A DNA stretch of 6,153 nucleotides from Rhodoferax sp. (GCA_020048795.1 JAIFMA010000103.1:1-6153); one strand, 5' to 3'. Counted from the first letter of the stretch, positions 1 through 5,894 are shown. Notes: generated from the letters alone by a model not told the origin. Numbers and translations: made by a program.

Positions 1-1
1 T

Positions 2-703
2 GACTACGGCATGAACCCGTATCTGGCCATCCTGTGCGGCTTGGCTGTGACCACCGTGGCTGGCCTACTCAATGGCATGCTGGTCACACGCATGAAGCTG
101 CCGCCTTTCATTGTGACGCTGGGCACACTGAACATTGCGTTTGCCATCACGCAGATTTATTCGCAGGCGCAAACCATCACCAACCTGCCGCCGGCCATGA
201 CATTCCTTGGCAACACTTTCAATATTGGCAGCACCGAGGTCAGCCTGGGCACCCTGGCCATGCTGATTTTGTATTTTGTGGCGTGGTTTGTGCTGCGCGA
301 AACGGCCCCTGGCCGGCACCTCTACGCGGTCGGCAACAACCCCGAAGCGGCTCGCCTGACTGGTATCAGTGTGGACAAGGTGCTGGTTTTTGTTTATTCG
401 CTGGCTGGCCTGTTTTACGGCCTGGCCGCGCTGCTGTCGGTGGCCCGCACCGGTGTCGGTGACCCAAATGCCGGCACCACCGAAAACCTCGATGCCATCA
501 CCGCCGTGGTGCTGGGCGGCACCAGCCTGTTTGGCGGACGCGGCATTATTTTGGGCTCGCTGGTCGGGGCCGTCATTGTGGGCGTGTTTCGCAATGGCCT
601 GACGCTGATGGGCGTGGCCTCGGTGTACCAGACCCTGATTACCGGGATTCTGGTCATTCTGGCGGTTGCTGCCGACCAAATGTCGCGCAAGGGAGCAAGG
701 TAA
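2..703 (+). CDS. frcC: Sugar ABC transporter permease, RbsC/FrcC type (5' partial)
   Basis: Inner-membrane permease subunit of a high-affinity sugar ABC importer (CUT2 class, BPD_transp_2 family). It would form the channel fed by a periplasmic binding protein and powered by the ATPase encoded next. The frame is open to the left edge (Asp-Tyr-Gly before the Met at 11), so that Met is probably internal. About 233 residues are present, and family members usually have 320-360, so roughly the first 100 are outside the window. Several hydrophobic membrane segments are visible. Family hallmarks are a PPFIVTLGTL segment, GRHLYAVGNNPEAARLTGI in the cytoplasmic coupling region, and AVVLGGTSLFGGRG near the C-terminus. 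The stop codon overlaps the ATPase start by one base (TAATG). The class is certain. The fructose label is an inference from similarity to the Frc subgroup and from the single-domain ATPase; ribose or another monosaccharide is possible. Confidence 0.9.
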   Translation, partial: DYGMNPYLAILCGLAVTTVAGLLNGMLVTRMKLPPFIVTLGTLNIAFAITQIYSQAQTITNLPPAMTFLGNTFNIGSTEVSLGTLAMLILYFVAWFVLRETAPGRHLYAVGNNPEAARLTGISVDKVLVFVYSLAGLFYGLAALLSVARTGVGDPNAGTTENLDAITAVVLGGTSLFGGRGIILGSLVGAVIVGVFRNGLTLMGVASVYQTLITGILVILAVAADQMSRKGAR

Positions 704-1500
704 TGAAACAACAGACATCGCAACCTCTGGTCATGCAGGCCAAAGGCATTGTCAAACGTTTTGGCCAGGTGACGGCGCTGGATGGCTCCGACTTTGAGCT
801 GCGCGCCGGTGAAATCATGGCCGTCATTGGCGACAACGGTGCTGGTAAGTCATCGTTGATCAAGGTGCTGTCGGGTGCCAACATTCCCGACGAAGGCGAG
901 GTCTTCCTGGACGGTCAACCGGTGCATTTCAAGTCACCGATTGATGCGCGGCGCGCCGGCATCGAGACGGTGTATCAGGACCTGGCGGTGGCCCCGGCGA
1001 TGAGCATTGCCGAAAACCTGTTTCTGGGCCGCGAGATTCTCAAGCCCGGCTTCCTCGGCCAACTGCTGCGTTTGCTGGACAAAAAGGAAATGCTGAATCA
1101 GGCCATTGCGCGCATGAACGACCTGAAAGTCGGCATCCGTTCGATGACCCAGGCGGTTGAGACCCTGTCGGGCGGCCAGCGCCAGTGTGTAGCGGTGGCG
1201 CGTGCGGCCGCCTTTGCCCAGCATGTGGTGATCATGGACGAGCCCACCGCCGCACTGGGCGTGAAAGAGGGCAACATGGTGCTGGAGCTGATTCGCCGGG
1301 TACGGGACAAGGGCCTGCCGGTGATTTTGATCAGTCACAACATGCCGCATGTGTTTGAGGTGGCTGACCGCATCCACATCCAGCGTCTGGGCAAACGCGC
1401 CGCCGTGGTCAACCCCAAAACCATCAGCATGAGCGACACGGTGGCGGTGATGACGGGTGCCAAGACGGTCGATGAGTTGCCTGAAAGCGCGCTGGCCTGA
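703..1500 (+). CDS. frcA: Sugar ABC transporter ATP-binding protein, FrcA type
   Basis: Cytoplasmic ATPase that powers the sugar importer. The 265-residue protein has one complete nucleotide-binding domain. Walker A is GDNGAGKSS (residues 43-51), the Q-loop glutamine is Q92 in VYQD, the ABC signature is LSGGQ (155-159), Walker B is VVIMDE (175-180) and the switch histidine is H212 in ISHN. All catalytic positions are intact. The single domain of about 260 residues resembles FrcA and differs from RbsA, XylG or MglA, which fuse two domains in about 500 residues, so the protein should work as a homodimer. The start ATG at 703 overlaps the permease stop, and GGGAG and AAGG lie within 12 bases upstream, indicating translational coupling. 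Function is certain at the level of sugar importer ATPase; the exact sugar is inferred. Confidence 0.92.
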   Translation: MKQQTSQPLVMQAKGIVKRFGQVTALDGSDFELRAGEIMAVIGDNGAGKSSLIKVLSGANIPDEGEVFLDGQPVHFKSPIDARRAGIETVYQDLAVAPAMSIAENLFLGREILKPGFLGQLLRLLDKKEMLNQAIARMNDLKVGIRSMTQAVETLSGGQRQCVAVARAAAFAQHVVIMDEPTAALGVKEGNMVLELIRRVRDKGLPVILISHNMPHVFEVADRIHIQRLGKRAAVVNPKTISMSDTVAVMTGAKTVDELPESALA

Positions 1501-1523
1501 GAGCCCCCCACAGAAAACACTAC

Positions 1524-1976
1524 ATGCTCAAAGGAATCAACCCGCTACTCACCCCTGAGCTGCTGAAAATCATGATGGAAATGGGTCATGACGATGCACT
1601 GGTGCTGGCCGATGCCAACTTCACGGCGGTACGTATTGCCCATGGCAAGCCGGTACTGCGGCTGCCAGGCACTCCGATGCTACGGGTGGTCGAGGCCATC
1701 TGCTCGCTGCTACCGCTGGCGGCTGATGTGCCACACCCAGTGGCATTCATGGCGGTCAGCGGTGAAAACACCGACTTCCGCTCGGGGCTACAGCGCGAAG
1801 TGATCGCGCTGATCACGCCACAACTGCGCCCCAGCCAAAGCGTGGAGCCGGTGGAGCGCTTCGCTTTTTATGAGCGTGCCGGTGCCGCGTATGCGATTGT
1901 CGTGACGGGGGAAATGCAGCCTTTTGGAAATTTCATCCTGCGCAAAGGTGTCATCGGCGAAAATCTTCGCTTATGA
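1524..1976 (+). CDS. fucU: RbsD/FucU family sugar mutarotase
   Basis: Predicted cytoplasmic mutarotase that interconverts alpha and beta anomers of an imported sugar so the next enzyme can use it. The 150-residue protein resembles L-fucose mutarotase FucU (about 140 residues) more than ribose pyranase RbsD. The N-terminus MLKGINPLLTPELLK and the C-terminal FYERA...VVTGE...GNFILRKGV segments match FucU from memory. Expected active-site residues are present: H22 and D30 in MGHDD...LADANF, R112, and a substrate-binding FGN at 134-136. Most relatives I recall have Tyr in that last motif, so Phe134 is a mild oddity. The ATG at 1524 is supported by the family N-terminus but has only a weak Shine-Dalgarno, 23 bases after the ATPase stop. 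Its stop overlaps the regulator start by four bases. The family is clear; fucose as substrate is not shown. Confidence 0.85.
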   Translation: MLKGINPLLTPELLKIMMEMGHDDALVLADANFTAVRIAHGKPVLRLPGTPMLRVVEAICSLLPLAADVPHPVAFMAVSGENTDFRSGLQREVIALITPQLRPSQSVEPVERFAFYERAGAAYAIVVTGEMQPFGNFILRKGVIGENLRL

Positions 1977-3214
1977 AACCCACTAAACACGCCCCAGCCA
2001 TTGATGCGCCGATGTTGCTGCGTCCGCGTGGCTCCAACCATGTAGGCATGCGTCAGTTCAACGAGCGGGTGGTGCTGCAAGCGATCCGCCTCAATGGCAG
2101 CCTGCCCAAGGCCGATCTGGCAAGACTGACCGGCCTGACAGCGCAGACCATTGGCCTGATCACCACCCGGCTGGAAGAAGACGATCTGATCATCAAACAC
2201 GAACGTGTACGTGGCCGCATTGGCCAGCCGTCGATTCCGCTGGCACTCAACCCCGATGGCGCTTTTTCGATCGGCATCAAGATTGGCCGGCGCAGCGCCG
2301 ACTGGCTGCTGGTGGACTTTACCGGGCGGGTGCGTCAGCGCCAGAGCCTGGACTACGCCTTTCCTGACACGACCACCCTGTTGCCTGCGATTGCCCAACA
2401 CATGAACACCATGCTTGAGGCACTTGGCCCGCTGAAAAACCGGCTGGTCGGTATCGGTGTGGCCGCACCTTTTCAGTTGGGTGGCTGGCACCGCATGCTG
2501 GGCCTGTCGGAGGCGCAATCCCACGACTGGAACCAGATTGACCTGCGCGCGCAAGTGCAGGCCATGACCGATGTGCCGGTGTCTTTTGCCAAGGACACCT
2601 CGGCCGCCTGTGTGGCTGAGCTGGTGGTCGGACGTGGGCGTGACCTGAAGAACTTCCTGTACCTGTTTGTCGACACCTTCGTCGGCGGCGGGCTGGTCAT
2701 CAACTCGCACCTGCACGGCGGACTGCATGGCAATGCCGGGGCGGTGGCCTCGCTGCCCATGCGTCTGGCCAGCAAAATCAGCTCTGACCCAACACCCCCG
2801 GACCAACTCATCAGCCATGCATCGCTGTGGGAACTGGAGCGCCGTCTTGACGCGCTGGGGCTCGATCCACACGCCGCCTACGACGACCGCGCCCTGGCAG
2901 AACCACAGGAAACGGAAACACTGGCCTGGGTGGCACAGGCCGCCAACGCGCTGGCACACAGCGTGGTCAGCGGTACCGCCTTTCTGGACATTGATGCGGT
3001 GGTGATTGATGGCTCTTTCAGCCGTGCCCTGCTGGGTCGTTTGATCGCCGCCACCCAGGCGGCTTTGCAGTACTACAACTGGGAGGGCCTGTGGCATGCC
3101 CACGTGATTGCCGGCAACGTCGGCCCGGATGCGCGTGCCCTGGGTGGAGCCTTGATGCCGCTGCATGCCAACTTTGCACCCGACCAGGATTTGTTTCTGA
3201 AGGTCAGTTTCTAA
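1973..3214 (+). CDS. ROK-family transcriptional regulator (FrcR/NagC-like)
   Basis: Probable sugar-responsive DNA-binding regulator of the operon it closes. The 413-residue length fits ROK repressors such as NagC/Mlc/XylR (about 380-410). Residues 28-90 form a winged helix-turn-helix, with the recognition region around KADLARLTGLTAQTIG (46-61) followed by a GRIGQPS wing. The rest is the ROK sugar-binding fold: VGIGVAAP (159-166), KDTSAA with the conserved Asp208, and GGGLVIN (238-244). The usual AGEIGH zinc/sugar motif is replaced by AGAVASLPM and no CxCGxxGC cysteine cluster is visible. The phosphate-binding DxGxT is also absent (GIKIGRR at 101-107), so sugar kinase activity is very unlikely. 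The ATG overlaps the mutarotase stop (ATGA), pointing to coupling and probable autoregulation. Repression of the upstream operon with relief by its sugar is inferred from family behaviour and context. Confidence 0.87.
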   Translation: MKPTKHAPAIDAPMLLRPRGSNHVGMRQFNERVVLQAIRLNGSLPKADLARLTGLTAQTIGLITTRLEEDDLIIKHERVRGRIGQPSIPLALNPDGAFSIGIKIGRRSADWLLVDFTGRVRQRQSLDYAFPDTTTLLPAIAQHMNTMLEALGPLKNRLVGIGVAAPFQLGGWHRMLGLSEAQSHDWNQIDLRAQVQAMTDVPVSFAKDTSAACVAELVVGRGRDLKNFLYLFVDTFVGGGLVINSHLHGGLHGNAGAVASLPMRLASKISSDPTPPDQLISHASLWELERRLDALGLDPHAAYDDRALAEPQETETLAWVAQAANALAHSVVSGTAFLDIDAVVIDGSFSRALLGRLIAATQAALQYYNWEGLWHAHVIAGNVGPDARALGGALMPLHANFAPDQDLFLKVSF

Positions 3215-3236
3215 GGGTTATTGGCCTGTAGCCCTT
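3213..3236. terminator. Weak hairpin between convergent genes
   Basis: An 8-bp stem (AAGGGTTA pairing with TAGCCCTT through one G-U, 8-nt loop) begins inside the regulator stop codon. It lies in the 45-nt gap where the sugar operon and the dedA gene converge. Neither strand has a proper T-tract after the stem, so intrinsic termination is doubtful. A second small dyad, CTTGC/GCAAG (3234-3252), overlaps it. It could be a weak bidirectional terminator or chance. Confidence 0.25.
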
Positions 3237-3259
3237 GCCAATATTGCGCAAGATGCTCT

Positions 3260-3925
3260 TTAATTGGTAGTTTTTGTAGCCGCCAGCGCGGCTTTTCGCC
3301 GCCCATTCAAGGCACCTAACACCACCACCAGCCCAGGAATCAGAATCATCGCCCAGATGATCTTGTCCAGATGCAGTTTGACCCAATCGATGTTGCCAAA
3401 GAAATAGCCTACGGTCACGATGCCACCGACCCACAGGGCACCACCGGTGATGTCGAAAAAGGTAAACCGGCTACGCTTCATTTGCGCCACACCCGCCACA
3501 AATGGTGCAAAGGTACGCAAAAACGGCATGAAGCGCGCCGCCACAATGGTGATGCCACCGTATTTTTCGTAAAACGCATGGGCCTGCTCAAAGGCCTTTT
3601 TGTTGAACCAGCGCGAATCCTCCCAGCCAAACACTTTGGGACCAAAGTAGCGGCCGATGGTGTAGTTGGACTGGTTGCCAAGAATGGCCGCCGCCAGCAA
3701 CAGCCCCACCGAAAGCGGGTAACTCATCAACCCGACACCGCACATGGCACCCACCACAAACAGCAGCGAATCACCTGGCAGAAACGGCATCACCACCACG
3801 CCGGTTTCAACAAAAATGATCAGAAACAGCAGTGCATACACCCAGGTGCCATAGTTCTGTACAAACAGCTCAAGGTGCTTGTCAACATGCAGGATAAAGT
3901 CCAGAAGGGTCATGATGATGTCCAT
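3260..3925 (-). CDS. DedA-family inner-membrane protein (YqjA/YghB-like)
   Basis: Integral inner-membrane protein of the DedA (SNARE-associated/VTT) family. Members are linked to envelope homeostasis, proton-motive-force-dependent resistance and, in recent work, phospholipid flipping. The 221 residues match the family length. The acidic pair E40 and D52 lies in FVETGVVVMPFLPGDSLLF, and the arginine pair R131 and R137 in ARFMPFLRTFAPFVAG. These correspond to the essential residues described for E. coli YqjA (E39, D51, R130, R136), so the protein looks functional. Several hydrophobic segments are present, ending in a basic C-terminal tail (NGRRKAALAATK). The start is uncertain. ATG at 3925 has no Shine-Dalgarno, while the in-frame ATG at 3913 (Met5) has a GGA seven bases upstream. 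The gene converges with the sugar operon and diverges from dcuB. Exact physiological role is not deducible here. Confidence 0.92.
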   Translation of the reverse strand: MDIIMTLLDFILHVDKHLELFVQNYGTWVYALLFLIIFVETGVVVMPFLPGDSLLFVVGAMCGVGLMSYPLSVGLLLAAAILGNQSNYTIGRYFGPKVFGWEDSRWFNKKAFEQAHAFYEKYGGITIVAARFMPFLRTFAPFVAGVAQMKRSRFTFFDITGGALWVGGIVTVGYFFGNIDWVKLHLDKIIWAMILIPGLVVVLGALNGRRKAALAATKTTN

Positions 3926-3933
3926 GGCGGCGC

Positions 3934-3964
3934 ATTATCCGTGTCATGCACCCGAATCATTCAA
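3934..3964 (-). promoter_or_regulatory. Possible dedA promoter
   Basis: On the minus strand, GATAAT (3934-3939, five of six matches to TATAAT) lies 19 bp downstream of TTGAAT (3959-3964, four of six matches to TTGACA). The predicted start is close to the first ATG at 3925, giving a nearly leaderless mRNA, or a leader of about 12 nt if the ATG at 3913 is used. The spacer is longer than ideal. The FNR-like box begins eight bases upstream of this -35 and could affect this promoter too. Confidence 0.28.
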
Positions 3965-3971
3965 GCAAACA

Positions 3972-3985
3972 CTGATTTACATCAA
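3972..3985 (+). promoter_or_regulatory. FNR/Anr-type binding site upstream of dcuB
   Basis: The sequence CTGAT-TTAC-ATCAA differs at one base from the FNR consensus TTGAT-N4-ATCAA. Its centre (3978.5) lies 61.5 bp upstream of the start predicted from the TAAAAT -10 at 4028-4033, which is the canonical class I activator position. FNR activation of dcuB under anaerobiosis is established in E. coli. Here it is inferred from the site and the neighbouring gene. Confidence 0.72.
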
Positions 3986-4006
3986 ACAAATGCAAACCTA
4001 GAACCA

Positions 4007-4018
4007 AGGGTAAACCCT
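4007..4018. promoter_or_regulatory. Perfect 12-bp palindrome in dcuB promoter
   Basis: AGGGT-AA-ACCCT is a perfect inverted repeat between the FNR-like box and the -10 element, covering the place where a -35 hexamer would lie. It could be an operator for a second regulator. It matches no site I recognise and may be coincidental. Confidence 0.3.
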
Positions 4019-4027
4019 GAATTCAAA

Positions 4028-4033
4028 TAAAAT
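4028..4033 (+). promoter_or_regulatory. Probable dcuB -10 element
   Basis: TAAAAT matches five of six positions of TATAAT. Seventeen bases upstream there is no good -35 hexamer (CAAGGG), as expected for an activator-dependent promoter. Transcription would start near 4040, giving a leader of about 20 nt that contains the Shine-Dalgarno AAAAGGAG at 4044-4051. Confidence 0.45.
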
Positions 4034-4059
4034 TCAACTTCCTAAAAGGAGTTGATTTA

Positions 4060-5400
4060 ATGGACATCCTGTTACAAATCACCGTCATTCTGATATGCCT
4101 GTTTTACGGTGCCCGCAAGGGCGGCGTGGCACTGGGGCTGTTGGGTGGCATTGGCATTGTCATCATGGTTTTTGCGTTCAAGCTGCCACCCGGAAAACCG
4201 CCGGTGGACGTGATGCTGACCATCATTGCGGTGGTGGCAGCATCGGCCACGCTGCAGGCCTCGGGCGGGCTCGAGGTGCTGCTCAAGGGTGCCGAGATCA
4301 TGTTACGGCGTAACCCAAAATATGTCTCGATCCTGGCCCCCTTCACGACCTGCTTCCTGACCATTCTGTGCGGCACCGGCCATGTGGTGTACACCATGCT
4401 GCCGATCATTTACGACATTGCCATCAAGAACAACATCCGGCCCGAGCGCCCCATGGCGGCCTCGTCCATTGCCAGCCAGATGGGTATTCTGGCCAGCCCG
4501 GTGTCCGTTGCGGTGGTCTCGCTGGTGGCTTTTTTGGCCAAAGTGCCGGTGGACGGCCATGTGATTGACTTTATCGAGGTGCTTTCGGTCACCATCCCCT
4601 CGACCCTGGCGGGCGTGCTGATGATTGGCATCTTCAGTTGGTTCCGCGGCAAAGAGCTCGAAAACGATGCAGATTTTCAGAAACTCATCGCCGACCCGGC
4701 TCAGCGCCAGATCGTTTACGGCGAGAGCGCCACACTGATGGGCAAAACGCTCACTGCCAGCCAATGGACCGCCATGTGGATTTTTTTGGGCTCGATCGCG
4801 CTGGTGGCTTTTTTAGGTGCGTTTCAGTCGCTGCGCCCACTGGTGGGTGGCAAACCACTGTCCATGGTGCTGAGCATCCAGATGTTCATGCTGCTGGCCG
4901 GTGCACTGATGATTTTGTTCACCAAGACCGACCCGGCCAGCATTGGTAAAACCGAAGTGTTTCGCGCCGGCATGATTGCCGTGGTGGCGGTGTTTGGGAT
5001 CGCCTGGATGGCCGACACCGTGTTTGAAGCCAACCTGCCCGCGCTCAAGGCGGTGCTGACGGATCTGGTCAAAACACAACCCTGGACTTACGCCATTGCC
5101 CTGCTGCTGGTGTCCAAACTGGTCAATTCGCAGGCCGCAGCCATCAGCGCCATGGTGCCGGTGGGCTTGGCCATTGGTGTGCCACCCGGCTACATCGTGG
5201 CATTTGCTGCCGCCTCTTATGGTTACTACATCCTGCCGACTTACCCCAGCGACCTGGCCGCGATCCAGTTTGACCGCTCCGGTACCACCCGTATTGGCAA
5301 GTATGTGGTCAACCACAGCTTTATCCTGCCGGGGCTGATTGGGGTGGGCACCTCGTGCCTGATCGGCTACCTGCTGGCCGGGTTGTATGGTCTGATTTGA
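4060..5400 (+). CDS. dcuB: Anaerobic C4-dicarboxylate transporter DcuB
   Basis: Inner-membrane carrier of the Dcu family that exchanges fumarate, malate or aspartate for succinate during anaerobic fumarate respiration. The 446 residues equal the length of E. coli DcuB, and many blocks match that protein as I remember it: LICLFYGARKGG near the N-terminus, AAATLQASGG-like residues around 60-70, ILCGTGHVVYTMLPIIYD, PERPMAASSIASQMG, SVAVVSLVA, IFSWFRGKEL, KPLSMVLSIQMFMLL, and near the C-terminus YYILPTYPSDLAAIQFDRSG followed by NHSFILPGLIGV. About ten or more hydrophobic segments fill the sequence. A strong Shine-Dalgarno (AAAAGGAG, 4044-4051) sits eight bases before the ATG. The gene follows an FNR-like box and appears monocistronic. 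DcuB is somewhat better supported than DcuA because of length and the FNR site. No truncation or frameshift is seen. Confidence 0.94.
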   Translation: MDILLQITVILICLFYGARKGGVALGLLGGIGIVIMVFAFKLPPGKPPVDVMLTIIAVVAASATLQASGGLEVLLKGAEIMLRRNPKYVSILAPFTTCFLTILCGTGHVVYTMLPIIYDIAIKNNIRPERPMAASSIASQMGILASPVSVAVVSLVAFLAKVPVDGHVIDFIEVLSVTIPSTLAGVLMIGIFSWFRGKELENDADFQKLIADPAQRQIVYGESATLMGKTLTASQWTAMWIFLGSIALVAFLGAFQSLRPLVGGKPLSMVLSIQMFMLLAGALMILFTKTDPASIGKTEVFRAGMIAVVAVFGIAWMADTVFEANLPALKAVLTDLVKTQPWTYAIALLLVSKLVNSQAAAISAMVPVGLAIGVPPGYIVAFAAASYGYYILPTYPSDLAAIQFDRSGTTRIGKYVVNHSFILPGLIGVGTSCLIGYLLAGLYGLI

Positions 5401-5455
5401 CGCAAGCTGCAAGCAAGCAGGCGGCACCCGGTGCTTTGTCATCGGGTAAGGGATG

Positions 5456-5481
5456 CAGAAATCATCAATAACCCATTTCTG
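5456..5481. repeat. 7-bp inverted repeat inside MITE left end
   Basis: CAGAAAT (5456-5462) and ATTTCTG (5475-5481) form a perfect 7-bp stem with a 12-nt loop. It shares bases with the left terminal repeat of the candidate MITE, so local pairing would compete with end-to-end pairing. Confidence 0.45.
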
Positions 5482-5487
5482 ACGGCT

Positions 5488-5570
5488 CTGACGGGCGCAT
5501 TGCGTCCTTGCAATCCGCTCGTTTAGCTGGCTAGACTTCGCGTCTTACGCCTAGCACTGTATCCCGTCAG
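5488..5570. repeat. Multi-branched inverted-repeat core of the MITE
   Basis: CTGACGGG (5488-5495) pairs perfectly with CCCGTCAG (5563-5570). Inside are two further stems. One is ATTGC/GCAAT (5499-5503 with 5510-5514). The other is GCTAG/CTAGC (5530-5534 with 5551-5555), which continues after a 5-nt bulge as GCGT-CTT-ACGC (5540-5550). Together they would make a three-way junction in single-stranded DNA or RNA. No coding frame fits. It may simply be the interior of the mobile element, or a repeat family with a fold under selection. Confidence 0.5.
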
Positions 5571-5609
5571 CACGCGCCATCAACGGTACATTTTGAATTT
5601 ATGCATCCC

Positions 5610-5780
5610 TTAGCAGACCGGCCACATCATCAAACTTGATTCGATCCGATTGGATGCGAATGCCAGCCGATGCCTGCGTTCTCGAAAAAAATGGCCAAAA
5701 AGCCCCACCGCAAGTAGCTGACTGAGCGCCAGCAAGGTCCACCAGGCATTCTGGTAGCGAGAAAACACACCCATCCTCAT
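5610..5780 (-). pseudogene. Possible remnant of a small membrane-anchored protein
   Basis: A 56-codon frame from ATG 5780 to TAA 5610. The predicted product has one hydrophobic stretch of about 18 residues (WWTLLALSQLLAVGLFGHFF, residues 13-32) followed by a basic run (RERRHR, 33-38). That layout is typical of the N-terminus of a membrane-anchored signalling protein. No Shine-Dalgarno precedes the ATG, and the stop codon is made by the TA-bounded end of the adjacent candidate MITE, so the frame may be a gene truncated by insertion. The frame is open a little upstream of the ATG, to a TGA. I do not recognise a family. The alternative is a chance frame in non-coding DNA; an 8-bp hairpin spans its start codon. 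Confidence 0.22.
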
Positions 5781-5788
5781 GATGGGTG
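5639..5788 (+). other. Series of hairpins in non-coding region
   Basis: Three stems occur in order between the MITE and the terminator. ATTCGATCC (5639-5647) pairs with GGAT-G-CGAAT (5652-5661), nine pairs with a bulged G and a 4-nt loop. ACCAG/CTGGT (5741-5755) has a 5-nt loop. CACCCATC/GATGGGTG (5768-5788) is a perfect 8-bp stem with a 5-nt loop. No convincing gene occupies this stretch. It could be part of a structured transcript ending at the terminator at 5863-5894, or a decayed coding region with chance dyads. Confidence 0.3.
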
Positions 5789-5862
5789 CGGTGGTGATAG
5801 CGCCAGGTCAAAGAACCGGTGTGCGGGCATCCAAGATCTACCGTCCTGCACAGACCCCCTGC

Positions 5863-5894
5863 AAAAGCTACTGCCCCTTGGGGCAGTAGCTTTT
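5863..5894. terminator. Strong bidirectional intrinsic terminator
   Basis: AAAAGCTACTGCCCC (5863-5877) and GGGGCAGTAGCTTTT (5880-5894) form a perfect 15-bp stem around TT. The lower stem gives an A-tract and T-tract on both strands, so it should work in either direction. On the plus strand it lies 463 nt after the dcuB stop and 80 nt before the response-regulator start. Either it ends a very long dcuB 3' region, or it ends a separate untranslated transcript. An alternative stem GGCAG/CTGCC (5882-5899) would exclude the full hairpin. Confidence 0.82.

Larger units (their letters stand above)
5447..5612. mobile_element. Candidate MITE with TA-flanked inverted repeats
   Basis: This 166-bp non-coding element is bounded by terminal inverted repeats. 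The left end is TAAGGGATGCAGAAAT (5447-5462). The right end (5597-5612), read on the minus strand, is TAAGGGATGCATAAAT, so 15 of 16 positions match and the outer 11 are perfect. Both ends finish in TA, as expected if the element duplicated a TA target like IS630/Tc1-mariner elements; the core would then be AGGGATGCA...TGCATCCCT. A second perfect 8-bp inverted repeat lies inside. There is no transposase, so it would be non-autonomous and moved in trans. The TA link to IS630 is inference. Alternatively it is a repeated extragenic palindromic or structured RNA element rather than a transposon derivative. Confidence 0.55.

Noticed and set aside
1868..3166. 432-codon open frame antisense to the ROK regulator
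   Set aside because: Composition rich in Gln, His, Arg and Gly typical of an antisense shadow in GC-rich DNA, no domain, and it lies over a well-supported gene.
3371..4030. 219-codon plus-strand frame antisense to dedA
   Set aside because: Product is His/Lys/Gln-rich without a recognisable fold, and the DedA frame on the other strand has all conserved residues.
4052..4056. TTGAT half-site beside the dcuB start codon
   Set aside because: No ATCAA partner at the right spacing; it lies between the Shine-Dalgarno and the ATG.
5424..5434. GCACC-C-GGTGC palindrome after dcuB as terminator
   Set aside because: The one-base loop leaves only a few stable pairs and only TTT follows, so it is too weak to call.
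4813..5442. 209-codon minus-strand frame over the dcuB 3' half
   Set aside because: His/Gln/Gly-rich shadow of dcuB without motifs.
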